DNA of 64,000 nt. Origin: JAKFDK01 sp036676195. GTDB lineage: Bacteria > Bacillota > Sulfobacillia > Symbiobacteriales > ZC4RG38. A program made the translations under genes and the position numbers. Location: positions 1 to 64,000 of the forward strand of contig JAKFDK010000040.1 of NCBI GenBank assembly GCA_036676195.1, read 5' to 3'. The notes beneath the pieces are model-generated. The model was not told the DNA's origin. It ran no database searches and was given only the letters and a program-made list of their open reading frames with translations. This document shows, piece after piece, positions 42,150-52,175 of this stretch (position 1 is the first letter of the stretch; the number at the start of each line of letters is the position of its first letter).

Positions 42150-42722
42150 CTAACGGCTGGCGGCGGCCGGTTGCACCTTTACCTCGACCTGGCCTTCCAG
42201 CCGGCTCAGGCGGTAAAACCCCACCGGGTTTTGCAAGGCCATGGTCACCATGCTCCCCGGAGGCGGTGGGACCAGCCGGGTCTGGACCAGCCAGGTACCG
42301 TTCTCCCGGCGTGCGCCCACGTATTCCAGCCTGTAACCGCCGGTTCGCTGCATACCACCGGTAACGGCCACATAGGTCTGGTCCCCCACGGTCATGGCCT
42401 TGCCGGCCGGCTCGGTTTCGGCCTGCCGCTCGTTCGCCCATTCCTTCAGTTCAGCAGGCAGTTCGTTCGGGTGGACCGCTACCGCTGCTACCGGCGGGGC
42501 GGCCGGGACAGGGCTGTCCGGGGCCGGAGCCGGGGCGGCTCCCGGGCCGCCGGCCTGGCCCTGGGACGCCTGCCACCTGGCCACCACAGCGGCGCAATCA
42601 ATCTGATTCTGGGCACAGTAGCGGTCAAAGGCGGCCTGCTCCTCCGGGGAGCAGCCGGCGATCAGGGCAGTCAGGACGCCAGCCGGGAGTAGCAGGAGTA
42701 AGGAGCGTCGGCTGTTCTTCAA
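42150..42722 (-). CDS. Lipoprotein with PrcB-like C-terminal domain
   Basis: 190 residues, TTG start at 42722 with AAGGAGAAG upstream. Lipoprotein signal LLLLLPAGVLTALIAGC, a short charged part (EEQAAFDRYCAQNQIDCAAV), an Ala/Pro linker and a C-terminal ~100-residue domain: QTYVAVTGGMQRTGGYRLEY, WLVQTRLVPPPPGSMVTMAL, QNPVGFYRLSRLEGQVEVKV. That pattern matches the PrcB C-terminal domain (T-G-G-Y element), found in a protease-complex subunit and in many Bacillota lipoproteins. Role unknown. Confidence 0.78.
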   Translation of the reverse strand: MKNSRRSLLLLLPAGVLTALIAGCSPEEQAAFDRYCAQNQIDCAAVVARWQASQGQAGGPGAAPAPAPDSPVPAAPPVAAVAVHPNELPAELKEWANERQAETEPAGKAMTVGDQTYVAVTGGMQRTGGYRLEYVGARRENGTWLVQTRLVPPPPGSMVTMALQNPVGFYRLSRLEGQVEVKVQPAAASR

Positions 42723-42935
42723 CGTACTTCTCCTTTTCCGGAAGCTGTTTCTACTCCTTGGACGGTGTGGGCCGCCGTTCCGTTACGGCCTGGTGGTGCC
42801 GGTACCGCTTTTTTCGCCCTGGCTGCGCCGGCGGGCGGCGGTTGCCCGCATACGCCCGTTTTGCGGGCGGGCCGGAAGGAATCTTTATACGCCGGTGAGA
42901 AATCCTGGTGTGATGCTCAGGGAAGGGGTCGAACG

Positions 42936-43319
42936 ATGCCGCAACTGTTAACGGTCAAGCTCAGCGGTGCCATTGTATTGATTCTCATCAATTCCTTCCT
43001 GCTCGCGGGGGCCGTTGCCGCCCACCTGCGACGGCGCGCACTGCCGCCCTCCCATTTCCGTACCTATGCTTTTTCCCACCTGGTTGCCGCCCTGTTGGTC
43101 CTGCTGGGACTGGTGCTGGTGGGGATGATCGGGCTGCGGGCGGCACCGGGCATGCACATTTTTTACGGTTTGCTGGCTACCACTGGCACGATCGCCCAGT
43201 TGGTGCTCCGGCCGAAAACGGCCTGGGGCCAGAAATACCTGGGATCGCCGCTGGTGCATGCCACGGTGGCCCTGCTGGTGATGCTGACGGCCACCCGGGC
43301 CATCATGTCGGCCTGGTAG
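42936..43319 (+). CDS. Four-helix integral membrane protein of unknown function
   Basis: 127 residues; ATG 42936 follows GGGAAGGGG. Four hydrophobic helices (SGAIVLILINSFLLAGAVAA; LVAALLVLLGLVLVGMIGLR; MHIFYGLLATTGTIAQLVL; VHATVALLVMLTATRAIMSA). No motif I recognise; it resembles small cytochrome-b561- or DUF-type proteins in topology only. Its stop codon lies 17 nt inside the convergent TPR gene. The 210-nt leader carries a hairpin-prone GC stretch and no other gene. Confidence 0.7.
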   Translation: MPQLLTVKLSGAIVLILINSFLLAGAVAAHLRRRALPPSHFRTYAFSHLVAALLVLLGLVLVGMIGLRAAPGMHIFYGLLATTGTIAQLVLRPKTAWGQKYLGSPLVHATVALLVMLTATRAIMSAW

Positions 43320-44241
43320 CCACCGGTCCCAGGCGGATCAGCCGGCGCAGCAGTTGCCCGCCCACCAGACCCAGCAGCAGGTAAGCGGATACGACCTTCA
43401 GTACGGCCTGGGCCAGGGGCTGGACTGGCGTCCAGAAGTTCCAGAGCATCTGCAGCAGCCGGAAGCCCACGTAGTAGAGAAAGACCGTGGTGGTCCAGCC
43501 CATCGCACCCATCCGCCCGAAACCCAGCAGGTGCAACAGCACGCCCTGCAGCCACGGCCGGGTGGGCGCCAGGCTCCGGATCAGGGCTTCCTCGGCGCTC
43601 TCCAGGCGGGGGTTGCGCTGCAGGGCTGCCCGCAGGTAGCGGCGGGCGGCCACCGGGTCACCCTGCTCCAGGTGCAGCCGGCCTTCCTGCCAGTAACCCT
43701 GCGGGTCGTGGGGAGCCACCGTCTGAGCGCGCCGGAATTGCTGCAGTGCCCCGTCCCGGTCGCCCTGTTCACGCAGGGCCTGTCCCAGTTCCGCCAGTGC
43801 CCGGGTGTGCTCCGGGTCCAATGCCAGGGCCTGGCGGCAGGTGCCAATGGCGGCTTCGGCCTGTCCCGTTGCTCGCTCGTACCGGGCCAGCAGGGCCAGG
43901 TAGCCTGGCTCGTCCGGGACGAGGCGGGTGGCCAGCCGCTGTTCGGTCAGCGCCTTCTGCAGGTCACCCTGGGCATGGGCTGTGATAGCCAGGGCGTTGT
44001 GCAGCCAGGCCCAGCCCGGCTGGACACGGACGGCGGTTGCAGCCAGGTCAGCCGCTTCGTGGGTCCGCCCCAGCGCCATGCAGGCCAGGGCCGCGCAGCC
44101 GAGCATGGCCGGGGTGGCCTGGCCGGACTGGATCGGGCCGTTCAGGGTGCTGAGCAGTTGGGAATAGCGCCCGGCCCCGTACAGGTCAAGATACTGCTGA
44201 TCCGCCGGGGTCAGCAGTTTGATTTCATGCGCACTGATCAC
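43303..44241 (-). CDS. TPR-repeat membrane protein
   Basis: 312 residues; GTG 44241 is preferred (AAAGGGG upstream) over GTG 44274. At least five tetratricopeptide repeats occupy residues ~15-215 (WLHNALAITAHAQGDLQKAL; TRALAELGQALREQGDRDGA; YWQEGRLHLEQGDPVAARRY). The C-terminal ~100 residues hold two or three membrane helices (TTTVFLYYVGFRLLQMLWNF; VVSAYLLLGLVGGQLL). Probably a scaffold at the membrane; partners are unknown. Confidence 0.82.
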   Translation of the reverse strand: MISAHEIKLLTPADQQYLDLYGAGRYSQLLSTLNGPIQSGQATPAMLGCAALACMALGRTHEAADLAATAVRVQPGWAWLHNALAITAHAQGDLQKALTEQRLATRLVPDEPGYLALLARYERATGQAEAAIGTCRQALALDPEHTRALAELGQALREQGDRDGALQQFRRAQTVAPHDPQGYWQEGRLHLEQGDPVAARRYLRAALQRNPRLESAEEALIRSLAPTRPWLQGVLLHLLGFGRMGAMGWTTTVFLYYVGFRLLQMLWNFWTPVQPLAQAVLKVVSAYLLLGLVGGQLLRRLIRLGPVATRPT

Positions 44242-44307
44242 AGGGCTTGCATCCCCTTTCGTCGCGGTCAACACAGGGATTCGCTTTGTCCGGGGCCGGT
44301 GCCTGCG

Positions 44308-44340
44308 AGAAAAAAACCTCAGCCCGTTCGGGCCAAGGTT
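44308..44340 (-). terminator. Terminator of the ilvN-like gene
   Basis: On the minus strand AACCTTGGCCCG / AA / CGGGCTGAGGTT followed by TTTTTCTC, 26 nt past the stop. The stem has a two-base internal mismatch. Confidence 0.8.
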
Positions 44341-44366
44341 GTGCCTACCTGGTGTGGCTGTGGTCC

Positions 44367-44903
44367 CTAAAGGGCATCCCGGTACAGCGCAGCCGTCTCG
44401 ACCTCGACTTCCACCTCTACCTGCATGGCGCCCACGCCGCGTTCCAGGGCGACGATGCCGGTGCGGACCGTCTCCAGAATCCCGAAATCCCGGACGGCGC
44501 CAATCAGCGCGTCGACCTTTTCCGGGGTGCCGGTGACTTCAATGACGACATGACGGGACTCCACGTCCACGACCTTGGCGTCATGGCTGTCGACCAGCCG
44601 CATGATCTGGGTCCGCTTGGCCGGGTGGGCCTGCACCTTGACCAGGGCCAGTTCGCGGGCAATGGACTGGTCGGCCGGTACGGTGGCCGCCTTGTGCACT
44701 TCGACCGGCTTCTCGAGCTGCAACTGCAGTTGCTCCACCGACGGTTCACCCTCGAAGACAAAGGTGATGCGGGACAGGGCCGGATCGTCACAGACGCTTT
44801 TGACCAGGGAATCCACCTTGAGGCCGCGGCGCCTCAGGATTCCCACCACGCGCAGCAAAACGTCCGGGGTATTCTCGGCCAGCACTGCCATGATCTGCCG
44901 CAA
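44367..44903 (-). CDS. ilvN: Acetolactate synthase small subunit-like ACT protein
   Basis: 178 residues from TTG 44903 (GGAGGTGGGC upstream). N-terminal ACT domain: IMAVLAENTPDVLLRVVGIL, LKVDSLVKSVCDDPALSRIT, FVFEGEPSVEQLQLQLEKPV. C-terminal IlvN domain: RELALVKVQAHPAKRTQIMR, HVVIEVTGTPEKVDALIGAV. It would bind a branched-chain amino acid and regulate the IlvB catalytic subunit, but no ilvB is adjacent. A T-box leader with a probable Ile codon controls it, which supports a branched-chain amino acid role. Confidence 0.88.
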   Translation of the reverse strand: MRQIMAVLAENTPDVLLRVVGILRRRGLKVDSLVKSVCDDPALSRITFVFEGEPSVEQLQLQLEKPVEVHKAATVPADQSIARELALVKVQAHPAKRTQIMRLVDSHDAKVVDVESRHVVIEVTGTPEKVDALIGAVRDFGILETVRTGIVALERGVGAMQVEVEVEVETAALYRDAL

Positions 44904-44914
44904 GCTGCCCACCT

Positions 44915-45200
44915 CCAAAAAATAAAACGCCCCACCGCCGGAAAAATCCTGCGGTAGGGACGTTGTTTACGTGTTACCACCCTACTTTGCGGCCACTCGG
45001 CCGCCTCGGTGACGTACAGAACATACCGCACAGGTATATCACTGTCCGCCTGAGGTGTAACGGCCTCAAGGCCGGTCAGGGCTACTGACACCAGCGTTCG
45101 CCCTGACAGCTCCGGGGGGATATTCCGGCCGTCAACACCACCGCCTTGCACCAACCGGCGGCTCTCTGTGGGTGGTCGACGGGCGTACTCGCCCAGTCAT
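44915..45200 (-). promoter_or_regulatory. T-box riboswitch, probable isoleucine specifier
   Basis: Reading the minus strand: Stem I begins near 45200 (GGGCGAGTACGCCC), AGAGAGCCGCCGG and TTGGTGCAAGGCGG form the apical loop features, and GGAATATCCCCCCGGAGC holds the specifier loop, with ATC (45119-45121) in codon position by comparison with usual T-boxes. The T-box itself is AGGGTGGTAACAC (44971-44983). The terminator is ACGTCCCTACCGCAGGA / TTTT / TCCGGCGGTGGGGCGT (44927-44963) followed by TTTTATTTTTT. Uncharged tRNA should stabilise the antiterminator and allow ilvN transcription. Confidence 0.88.
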
Positions 45201-45252
45201 TGCCTTTGAAATATGATATCTAATTGGAAATTAGGTTACCGCAATGACTGGG
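45192..45252. repeat. Inverted repeat flanking the T-box promoter region
   Basis: CCCAGTCATTGC (45192-45203) and GCAATGACTGGG (45241-45252) are a perfect 12-bp inverted repeat around a 37-bp AT-rich core that should contain the T-box promoter. The right copy adjoins the IS630 relic region. Confidence 0.7.
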
Positions 45253-45641
45253 TGGATGTCAAGATCCAGGCAGGTCAGTTGTGGCGAACCCCGGCTTCGG
45301 AAGCTCTGGTCCGGGTGGCCCCAGGCACCGGGCATCAGTGAGGCAAGCAGCCGACAAGGCCCACATCTTGTTTAGCCGCGGCGCTCCCTCGCTGGGCTTA
45401 GCGCGGTGGTCACCTGGCATGGCAGCCGTCCCCAACCGCCCGGCCCGGCGGTCAGCCTGATACGCCCCTCCCTTCGCCAAAGGGAGCATGAATGGGCGAC
45501 CGGTGACGCACATGGAGGCACAGAACTGGGGCAGCCCGCAGTAATACGGGGGTGGGTATCTGCCGGGTTGGCCATTATCTGGACTGGCCACGAGCCTGAA
45601 GAAATTGCCAATCGGCAGTTTCCGACGGGAGTCGGGCAGCC
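45253..45641. other. Non-coding/decayed stretch
   Basis: No supportable gene: frames are short or lack ribosome-binding sites and familiar motifs. It lies between the T-box promoter and a transposase relic, so it is probably eroded insertion-sequence or flanking DNA. Confidence 0.4.
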
Positions 45642-45963
45642 ACAGGCACCGTAGGCGCACCCTGGAATTCCTCAACTTCCTCAATGCCGTGCGGCGACGG
45701 TGCTACTGGCCCACACTCCAACCAATGCGTCCTGGCTAAACCGTATCGAGTGCCACTTTGCGTCACTGAGGAGGCTTACCAACTCAAATTCCGACTACGT
45801 CCATCACCTGATGCAGTGCGTGAGCGCTTGGCGGTTCCCGCTGCCGAAGCGGAGCCGGGCTTCCGGCCAATCCCCACACGTGACCCTGGCCCCGAATGGC
45901 GGCTGGAATGGGCAGAATAGGCATGGTCGGCGCGCACAGGTCCGAGCGACTGGTACAGCTTGA
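45642..45963 (+). pseudogene. IS630-family transposase C-terminal relic
   Basis: Frame 45700-45963 contains AHTPTNASWLNRIECHFASL followed by RRLTNSNSDYVHHLMQCVSA, the conserved end of IS630/Tc1-type DDE transposases (ASWLNxIE holds the last catalytic Glu). An upstream bit in another frame, EFLNFLNAVRRR near 45665, fits the segment that normally precedes. The catalytic Asp region, the N-terminal HTH and clear terminal repeats are missing. It lies just upstream of the pyr attenuator. Confidence 0.65.
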
Positions 45964-46000
45964 CGCCTGGGGTACAGTCTGGTAGAGTCACCAGGGAAGC

Positions 46001-46126
46001 ACCTTTAAACCGATCCGGCGAGATCGGTAAGGCGCTAAAGAAAGCTAGCGTCCCCCGCCTGGCGGGGGCAACCCTACCTTTCCTGGGAGCACACATGGCT
46101 CCCCGCCTTACCGGCGGGGGGCCTTA
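46001..46126 (+). promoter_or_regulatory. PyrR-dependent attenuator of the pyr operon
   Basis: The PyrR-binding hairpin is visible as CCGATC-CGGCGA-GATCGG (46010-46027), matching the UCCNGNGAGR-type loop, followed by an intermediate CCCCCG...CGGGGG hairpin (46052-46068). The terminator is GGCTCCCCGCC / TTACC / GGCGGGGGGCC then TTATTAT (46097-46130). High UMP makes PyrR bind and favour termination. Located directly before pyrR. Confidence 0.75.
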
Positions 46127-46154
46127 TTATGTGGCAGGGGGTGAGTCGGCAGTG

Positions 46155-46706
46155 ATGGAAGGCAAGGAGCCCAAAGCCATCCTGATGGACGAAGGCGCCA
46201 TGGGTCGGGCCATCTACCGGATGGCCCACGAGATCCTTGAGCACAACAAGGGCATCGAGAGCGTGGCGTTTGTAGGCATCCGGCGCCGGGGGGTCCCGCT
46301 GGCCCGGCGGCTGGCCGCCAAAATCGAGGAAATCGAAGGCACAGCGCCCCCGGTGGGCATCCTGGACATCACCCTGTACCGGGACGACCTGACCGAGCGG
46401 CACGAATGGCCGCGGCTGCAGAAAACCGAGATCCAGTTCCCGGTCAAAGGGTTGAAACTGGTGCTGGTGGACGACGTGCTCTACACCGGCCGGACGGTGC
46501 GGGCCGCGCTGGACGCCCTGCTCGACATGGGGCGGCCGGAATCGATCCAGTTGGCCGTGCTGGTCGACCGCGGCCACCGGGAACTGCCCATCCGGGCCGA
46601 TTATGTGGGCAAGAACGTCCCCACCGCCCGCCGGGAAGTGGTGGAGGTACGGGTCCAGGAGCTCGACGGCGAGGACAACGTGCTCCTCTATGAGTGGCCG
46701 TCGTAA
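46155..46706 (+). CDS. pyrR: PyrR bifunctional pyr-mRNA-binding attenuator/uracil phosphoribosyltransferase
   Basis: 183 residues, normal length. ATG 46155 (or GTG 46152) follows GGGGGTGAG. PRTase PRPP loop LVLVDDVLYTGRTVRAALDA, FVGIRRRGVPLARRLAAKI, and the C-terminal REVVEVRVQELDGEDNVLLY. It binds the leader hairpin when UMP is high and stops the operon at the attenuator. First gene of pyrRBCKDE. Confidence 0.95.
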   Translation: MEGKEPKAILMDEGAMGRAIYRMAHEILEHNKGIESVAFVGIRRRGVPLARRLAAKIEEIEGTAPPVGILDITLYRDDLTERHEWPRLQKTEIQFPVKGLKLVLVDDVLYTGRTVRAALDALLDMGRPESIQLAVLVDRGHRELPIRADYVGKNVPTARREVVEVRVQELDGEDNVLLYEWPS

Positions 46707-46721
46707 GGAGGCATCCGGGAC

Positions 46722-47650
46722 GTGGGCTGGAAACGCAAGGATCTCCTCGGGCTGCAGGAACTGAGCCGGGACGAGATCGAGGTCATTCTGGAAACAGCGG
46801 ATTCCATGCGGGACATTGTCACCCGTCCGATCAAGAAGGTCCCGACCTTGCGCGGCAAGGTCGTTATGAACCTGTTCTATGAAAACTCCACCCGCACCCG
46901 CAACAGCTTTGAACTGGCGGGCAAGTACCTGAGCGCCGATGTGGTCAACGTGGCCGTGGCCGCTTCCAGCGTGGTCAAGGGCGAAACCCTGTTGGATACG
47001 GCCCGTAACCTGGAAGTGATGGGTACCGACGCCGTGGTGATTCGCCACAGCAGCGGCGGCGCCCCGCATTTCCTGGCCCAGCGGCTGCAGGCCAGCGTGA
47101 TCAACGCCGGCGACGGCATGCACGAGCATCCCACCCAGGGTCTGCTCGACCTGTTCACCATGAGGCGGAACAAGGGCCGGATCGCCGGGCTGAAGGTGGC
47201 AATCGTCGGCGATATTTACCACAGCCGGGTCGCCCGCTCCAACCTCTGGGGCCTGACCAAGCTGGGGGCGGAAGTGGTCCTTTGCGGTCCCACCACCCTG
47301 ATGGCCCCTGAACTGGGGGAGATCCCGGGCGTGACCGTAACGGACAAGCTGGAAGAAGCCCTGGAAGGGGCCGACGTGGTCAACGTGCTGCGTATTCAGT
47401 TGGAACGCCAGGAAAAGGGACTGTTCCCCAGCACCCGGGAGTACCACCGGTTCTGGGGCATTACCAGCGACCGTCTGGCGGTCTGCAACGACGACGTGCT
47501 GGTGCTGCATCCCGGCCCCATGAACCGGGGCATTGAAATCAGCAGTGCTGTGGCCGACTCGGAACAGTCGGCGATTCTTGACCAGGTGACCAACGGGGTG
47601 GCCGTACGTATGGCCGTTCTGTACCTGCTGCTGGGAGGCGAACGCGAGGC

Positions 47651-47654
<4 letters not shown>
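46722..47654 (+). CDS. pyrB: Aspartate carbamoyltransferase catalytic subunit
   Basis: 310 residues, GTG start with AAGGAGG upstream. Carbamoyl-phosphate site FYENSTRTRNSFELAGKYL, HPTQGLLDLFTM, VAIVGDIYHSRVARSNLWGL and VLHPGPMNRGIEIS are all present. It condenses carbamoyl phosphate with aspartate; no pyrI-type regulatory subunit is nearby, as usual for Bacillota. Its stop overlaps the pyrC start (ATGA). Confidence 0.96.
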
Positions 47655-48944
<1,290 letters not shown>

Positions 48945-48955
<11 letters not shown>

Positions 48956-49793
48956 GCACTGCGCCGGCGAGCCCAGGCTGAAGGCCGAGTGGCTGCCGGA
49001 ACGGGCCCAGGTACTGGAACATACCCGGGCCGGGGCCGACTGGTACAAGCTGACGCTACGCAGCCCGGAGATTGCCGGCCGAGCCCGGGCCGGCCAGTTC
49101 GTGGAGGTGGCAGTGCACCCGGCCGGCCAGGTCGGCCGGGACCCGCTGCTGCGCCGCCCGTTTTCCCTTTGCGAACTGAAGCCGGCCGAGGGGATCATCA
49201 CCCTGATCTACCGGGCCGGGGGCCGCGGCACCCAGGAACTGACGCACATGGGCGCCGGTCAGGAACTGTCTGTACTCGGCCCCCTCGGCCACAGCTTTCC
49301 CGATCCGGCCAGCGGCCGCGGGCCGCTGGTGCTGGTCGGGGGCGGCGTGGGCATTCCGCCCATGGTCGCCTCGGCGGCCTGGGCTGTGGCCGGCGGCGCC
49401 CGGCCGGTGGTGGCAGTGATCGGCGCCCGCAGTGCCGACGGCCTGGCCGGTGCCACTGAACTGGCGGCCACCGGCATTCCCATTCACACCTGCACCGACG
49501 ACGGTTCGGCCGGGCGCCAGGGACTGGTGCTGGCGCCCCTGCAGGAGCTGATTGCCGCCGGGCAGGTGGGCGAAGTCTGGGCCTGCGGGCCGGAGCCGAT
49601 GCTGGTAGCGGTCAAGCAGGCATGTGCCGGGGCCGGGATCCCCGCCTGGCTCAGCCTGGAGCGCTTCATGGCCTGTGGTTTTGGTGCCTGCATGTCCTGC
49701 ACCGTGGAGCGCGCCGGCGGCGAGGGCTACGATAAGTACATGCGCTGCTGCGTGGACGGACCGGTGTTCCGGGCCGAGGAGGTGCAGATGTAA
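48945..49793 (+). CDS. pyrK: Dihydroorotate dehydrogenase electron-transfer subunit
   Basis: 282 residues, TTG start 48945 within the pyrC 3' end, with GGAGGAGGGG upstream. FAD domain RRPFSLCELKPAEGIITLIY, NAD domain VLVGGGVGIPPMVASA, and the [2Fe-2S] motif CGFGACMSC with the fourth Cys in YMRCC (C-x4-C-x2-C-x15-C). It passes electrons from PyrD to NAD+. The stop overlaps the pyrD start (TAATG). Confidence 0.95.
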
Positions 49794-50863
49794 TGCCAGC
49801 CGCAGATGACACACTGGACCTGAGTATTGAGGTGGCCGGCCTGCGCTGCGCCAACCCGGTCTGGGTGGCCTCCGGCTGCTACAACTACGGCCGGGAGTAT
49901 GCCCACCTGTATCCCCTGTCCCGGCTGGGCGCCCTGTGCACCAAGGGCACCAGTACCGAGCCCTGGGCCGGCAACGCCGGTACCCGCATGGCCGAGACGC
50001 CGGCCGGGATGTTAAACGCCATCGGACTACAGAACCCCGGAATTGACCATTATCTTAACGTAGACGCCCCCTGGCTGCGCCGGCAGAAGGCCACCGTAGT
50101 GGTGAATATCGTCGGCCGCACGGTGGAGGAGTACGCCGCCGTGGCCGCGGCCCTGTCGCCGGGCACCGCCGACGCTGTGGAGCTGAACATCTCCTGCCCG
50201 AACGTGAAGGAAGGCGGACTGGCCTTTGGGACCGATCCGGAGCAGGCGTACAAGGTCACGAAGGCGGTACGGGAGGCCACCCGGCTGCCCCTGTTCGTAA
50301 AGCTCAGCCCCAACGTCACCAGTATTACGGACATTGCCAAAGCCTGCGAGGCGGCCGGGGCTGACGGGCTGACCGCCATTAACACGCTGCTGGGTATGGC
50401 CATTGATATTCGCCGCCGCCGCCCGGTGATCGGCAATCTGTTCGGCGGGCTGAGCGGCCCGGCCATCAAGCCGGTGGCCCTGCGCATGGTCTGGCAGGTG
50501 GCGGGGGCGGTAAAGATTCCTGTGGTGGGCATCGGCGGTGTGATGACCTGGACCGATGCCGTGGAGTTTCTCCTGGCCGGGGCCAGTGCAGTGCAGGTGG
50601 GCACGGCCTGCTTTGTGAATCCGCAGACCCCGCTGGAGATTGTGGATGGAATCCGGCAGTACATGCTGGAAAACGGGTTCAAAACCGTCAAGGAACTGGT
50701 GGGTGCGGCCAGGCCGGAAGGGGCAGCGGCCCTGGGTAACCTGCCCGCCCCGGCCGAGGGTACGGGCACCGCCAGCGGCCGGGGTACCGGCAGGCCGTCT
50801 GAGACGGGGCGGGAGACCGGCACCGCCCTGCGTCAGTTTCTGAAAGATGCTGACCGGGCTTGA
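49793..50863 (+). CDS. pyrD: Dihydroorotate dehydrogenase catalytic subunit (class 1B)
   Basis: 356 residues. FMN-barrel with AVELNISCPNVKEGGLAFGT (catalytic Cys), LFVKLSPNVTSITDIAKACE, GLSGPAIKPVALRMVWQVAG and GIGGVMTWTDAVEFLLAGAS. Paired with PyrK, it is the NAD-dependent 1B enzyme. It is ~50 residues longer than typical PyrD1B because of a C-terminal Gly/Thr-rich extension (GTGTASGRGTGRPSETGRET) before a short helix, an oddity of this strain. Confidence 0.95.
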   Translation: MPAADDTLDLSIEVAGLRCANPVWVASGCYNYGREYAHLYPLSRLGALCTKGTSTEPWAGNAGTRMAETPAGMLNAIGLQNPGIDHYLNVDAPWLRRQKATVVVNIVGRTVEEYAAVAAALSPGTADAVELNISCPNVKEGGLAFGTDPEQAYKVTKAVREATRLPLFVKLSPNVTSITDIAKACEAAGADGLTAINTLLGMAIDIRRRRPVIGNLFGGLSGPAIKPVALRMVWQVAGAVKIPVVGIGGVMTWTDAVEFLLAGASAVQVGTACFVNPQTPLEIVDGIRQYMLENGFKTVKELVGAARPEGAAALGNLPAPAEGTGTASGRGTGRPSETGRETGTALRQFLKDADRA

Positions 50864-50885
50864 CTGAAACAGGGGGTATTTACGC

Positions 50886-51464
50886 ATGTCCCTGACTGCG
50901 GAGCAGGTGCTGACGATTCTCAAGGAGACCGGTGTGTACCGGGAAGGTCACTTCCTGCTCACCTCCGGCCTGCATAGTGACCGATTCATGCTCATGGCCC
51001 ACGCCCTGCAGTATCCTGATCAGTGCGAGACGCTGTGCCGGGCTCTGGCCGAGCCCTGGCAGCAGGCCGGCATTGAGTGCGTGGTCGGGCCGGCCGTGGG
51101 CGGGATTCTGCTGGCCTATGAAACGGCACGGGCGCTGAAGTGCCGGGCCATTTTTGCCGAAAAGACCGGCGAGGGCCGCATGGCCCTGAAGCGCCAGTTC
51201 ACCCTGCGGCCGGGGGAACGGGTGCTGGTGGTGGAAGACGCCCTCAGCACCGGTGGCTCCGTGCGCCAGGTCCTGGAGGCGATCGCGCCCCTGGCGCCCA
51301 CCGTGGTGGGGGTGGGCGCTCTGGTGGACCGCACCGGTGGCAAGGGCGACTTCGGCTTTGGCGTGCCGCATCAGGCCGTGCTCAGCCTGGAGATCCCCTC
51401 CTGGCAGCCCTCCGAATGCCCCCTGTGCAAGGCCGGCGAGCCGCTGGTCAAGCCCAAGTCCTGA
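50886..51464 (+). CDS. pyrE: Orotate phosphoribosyltransferase
   Basis: 192 residues; ATG 50886 follows AGGGGGTATTT. Orotate-site KTGVYREGHFLLTSGLHSD-like strand (here ETGVYREGHFLLTSGLHSDR), GPAVGGILLAYETARALK, and the PRPP loop VLVVEDALSTGGSVRQVLEA. A C-terminal CPLC pair (SECPLCKAGEPLVK) is the short extension seen in many Bacillota PyrE proteins. Last gene of the operon; the operon lacks carAB and pyrF. Confidence 0.95.
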   Translation: MSLTAEQVLTILKETGVYREGHFLLTSGLHSDRFMLMAHALQYPDQCETLCRALAEPWQQAGIECVVGPAVGGILLAYETARALKCRAIFAEKTGEGRMALKRQFTLRPGERVLVVEDALSTGGSVRQVLEAIAPLAPTVVGVGALVDRTGGKGDFGFGVPHQAVLSLEIPSWQPSECPLCKAGEPLVKPKS

Positions 51465-51505
51465 CGCTGTCCGCCACGCCCACATGGGGCATTGACTGCT
51501 GTGGA

Positions 51506-51539
51506 AAAACGCTCCGGCGCTGCCGGAGCGTTTTATATG
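51506..51539 (+). terminator. Terminator of the pyr operon
   Basis: AAAACGCTCCGGC / GCT / GCCGGAGCGTTTT, a perfect 13-bp stem 41 nt after pyrE. Confidence 0.9.
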
Positions 51540-51584
51540 CCCACGGCACGTCACGGGGGTTCGGTTGTCTTTCCTGCCAAACAG

Positions 51585-51622
51585 AAAAGCACAGCGGAGC
51601 CGGGGGCATCCGCCGTGCTTTT
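51585..51622 (-). terminator. Terminator of the RRM protein gene
   Basis: AAAAGCAC-AGCGGA ... TCCGCC-GTGCTTTT, a stem with one mismatch; read on the minus strand it ends in a U-run. It lies 30 nt past the stop at 51653. Confidence 0.7.
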
Positions 51623-51652
51623 GGTCAGGCCAACCCGGTCCGAGCGCCGGAA

Positions 51653-51955
51653 TTAGAAGCGACGGTGGCCGAAATCACGGCCGCCGCCGCCGCCGCCGCG
51701 GGGCCGTTCCTCCCGAGGCCGGGCCTCATTGACCGTGAGTGGCCGGTCGCCATAAACGGCCCCGTTCAGGGCGTTGATGGCGGCCTCGGCCGAGTCCGCC
51801 GGCACCTCGACGAAGCCAAAGCCGCGGGACCGACCCGTCTCACGGTCGGTGGTAATCCGGGCCGAAATCACTTCGCCATAGGGGGCCACCAGTTCGGTCA
51901 GGTCTTCCTGGGTCGTGGACCAGGGCAGGTTGCCAACGTACAGGGTCTTGGTCAT
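51653..51955 (-). CDS. RRM-type RNA-binding protein
   Basis: 100 residues; ATG 51955 with AAGAGGGG upstream. One complete RRM: RNP2 TLYVGNLPW (residues 4-12), RNP1 RSRGFGFVEV, and INALNGAVYGDRPLTVNEAR. A short Arg/Gly tail (PREERPRGGGGGGRDFGHRR) follows, as in cyanobacterial/cold-induced RBPs and glycine-rich RBPs. It binds RNA, perhaps as a chaperone at low temperature. The ~200-nt leader upstream is gene-free. Confidence 0.9.
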   Translation of the reverse strand: MTKTLYVGNLPWSTTQEDLTELVAPYGEVISARITTDRETGRSRGFGFVEVPADSAEAAINALNGAVYGDRPLTVNEARPREERPRGGGGGGRDFGHRRF

Positions 51956-52175
51956 GTCTGAATCCCCTCTTGCCAGTGTCGTTGCAAGCGTGGCCGGCGA
52001 AAACGGGTCCCGGATTAGCATTCCCACTTCGGACCGGCTAAGACCTTCGCAGTCAACGAACGTGCAGCTAATCCGGACATTACCAGACCACACCGGCGCC
52101 GCCGCACCGGCTGGTGACCCACTGTCCCGTCCGGGCATACGATGCCTGTGCACGTGCAAAGACAGGGGTGAACCG

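Noticed and set aside
44281..44366. Second T-box or attenuator after the ilvN-like gene
   Set aside because: The hairpin is an ordinary terminator; no T-box motif or Stem I is present.
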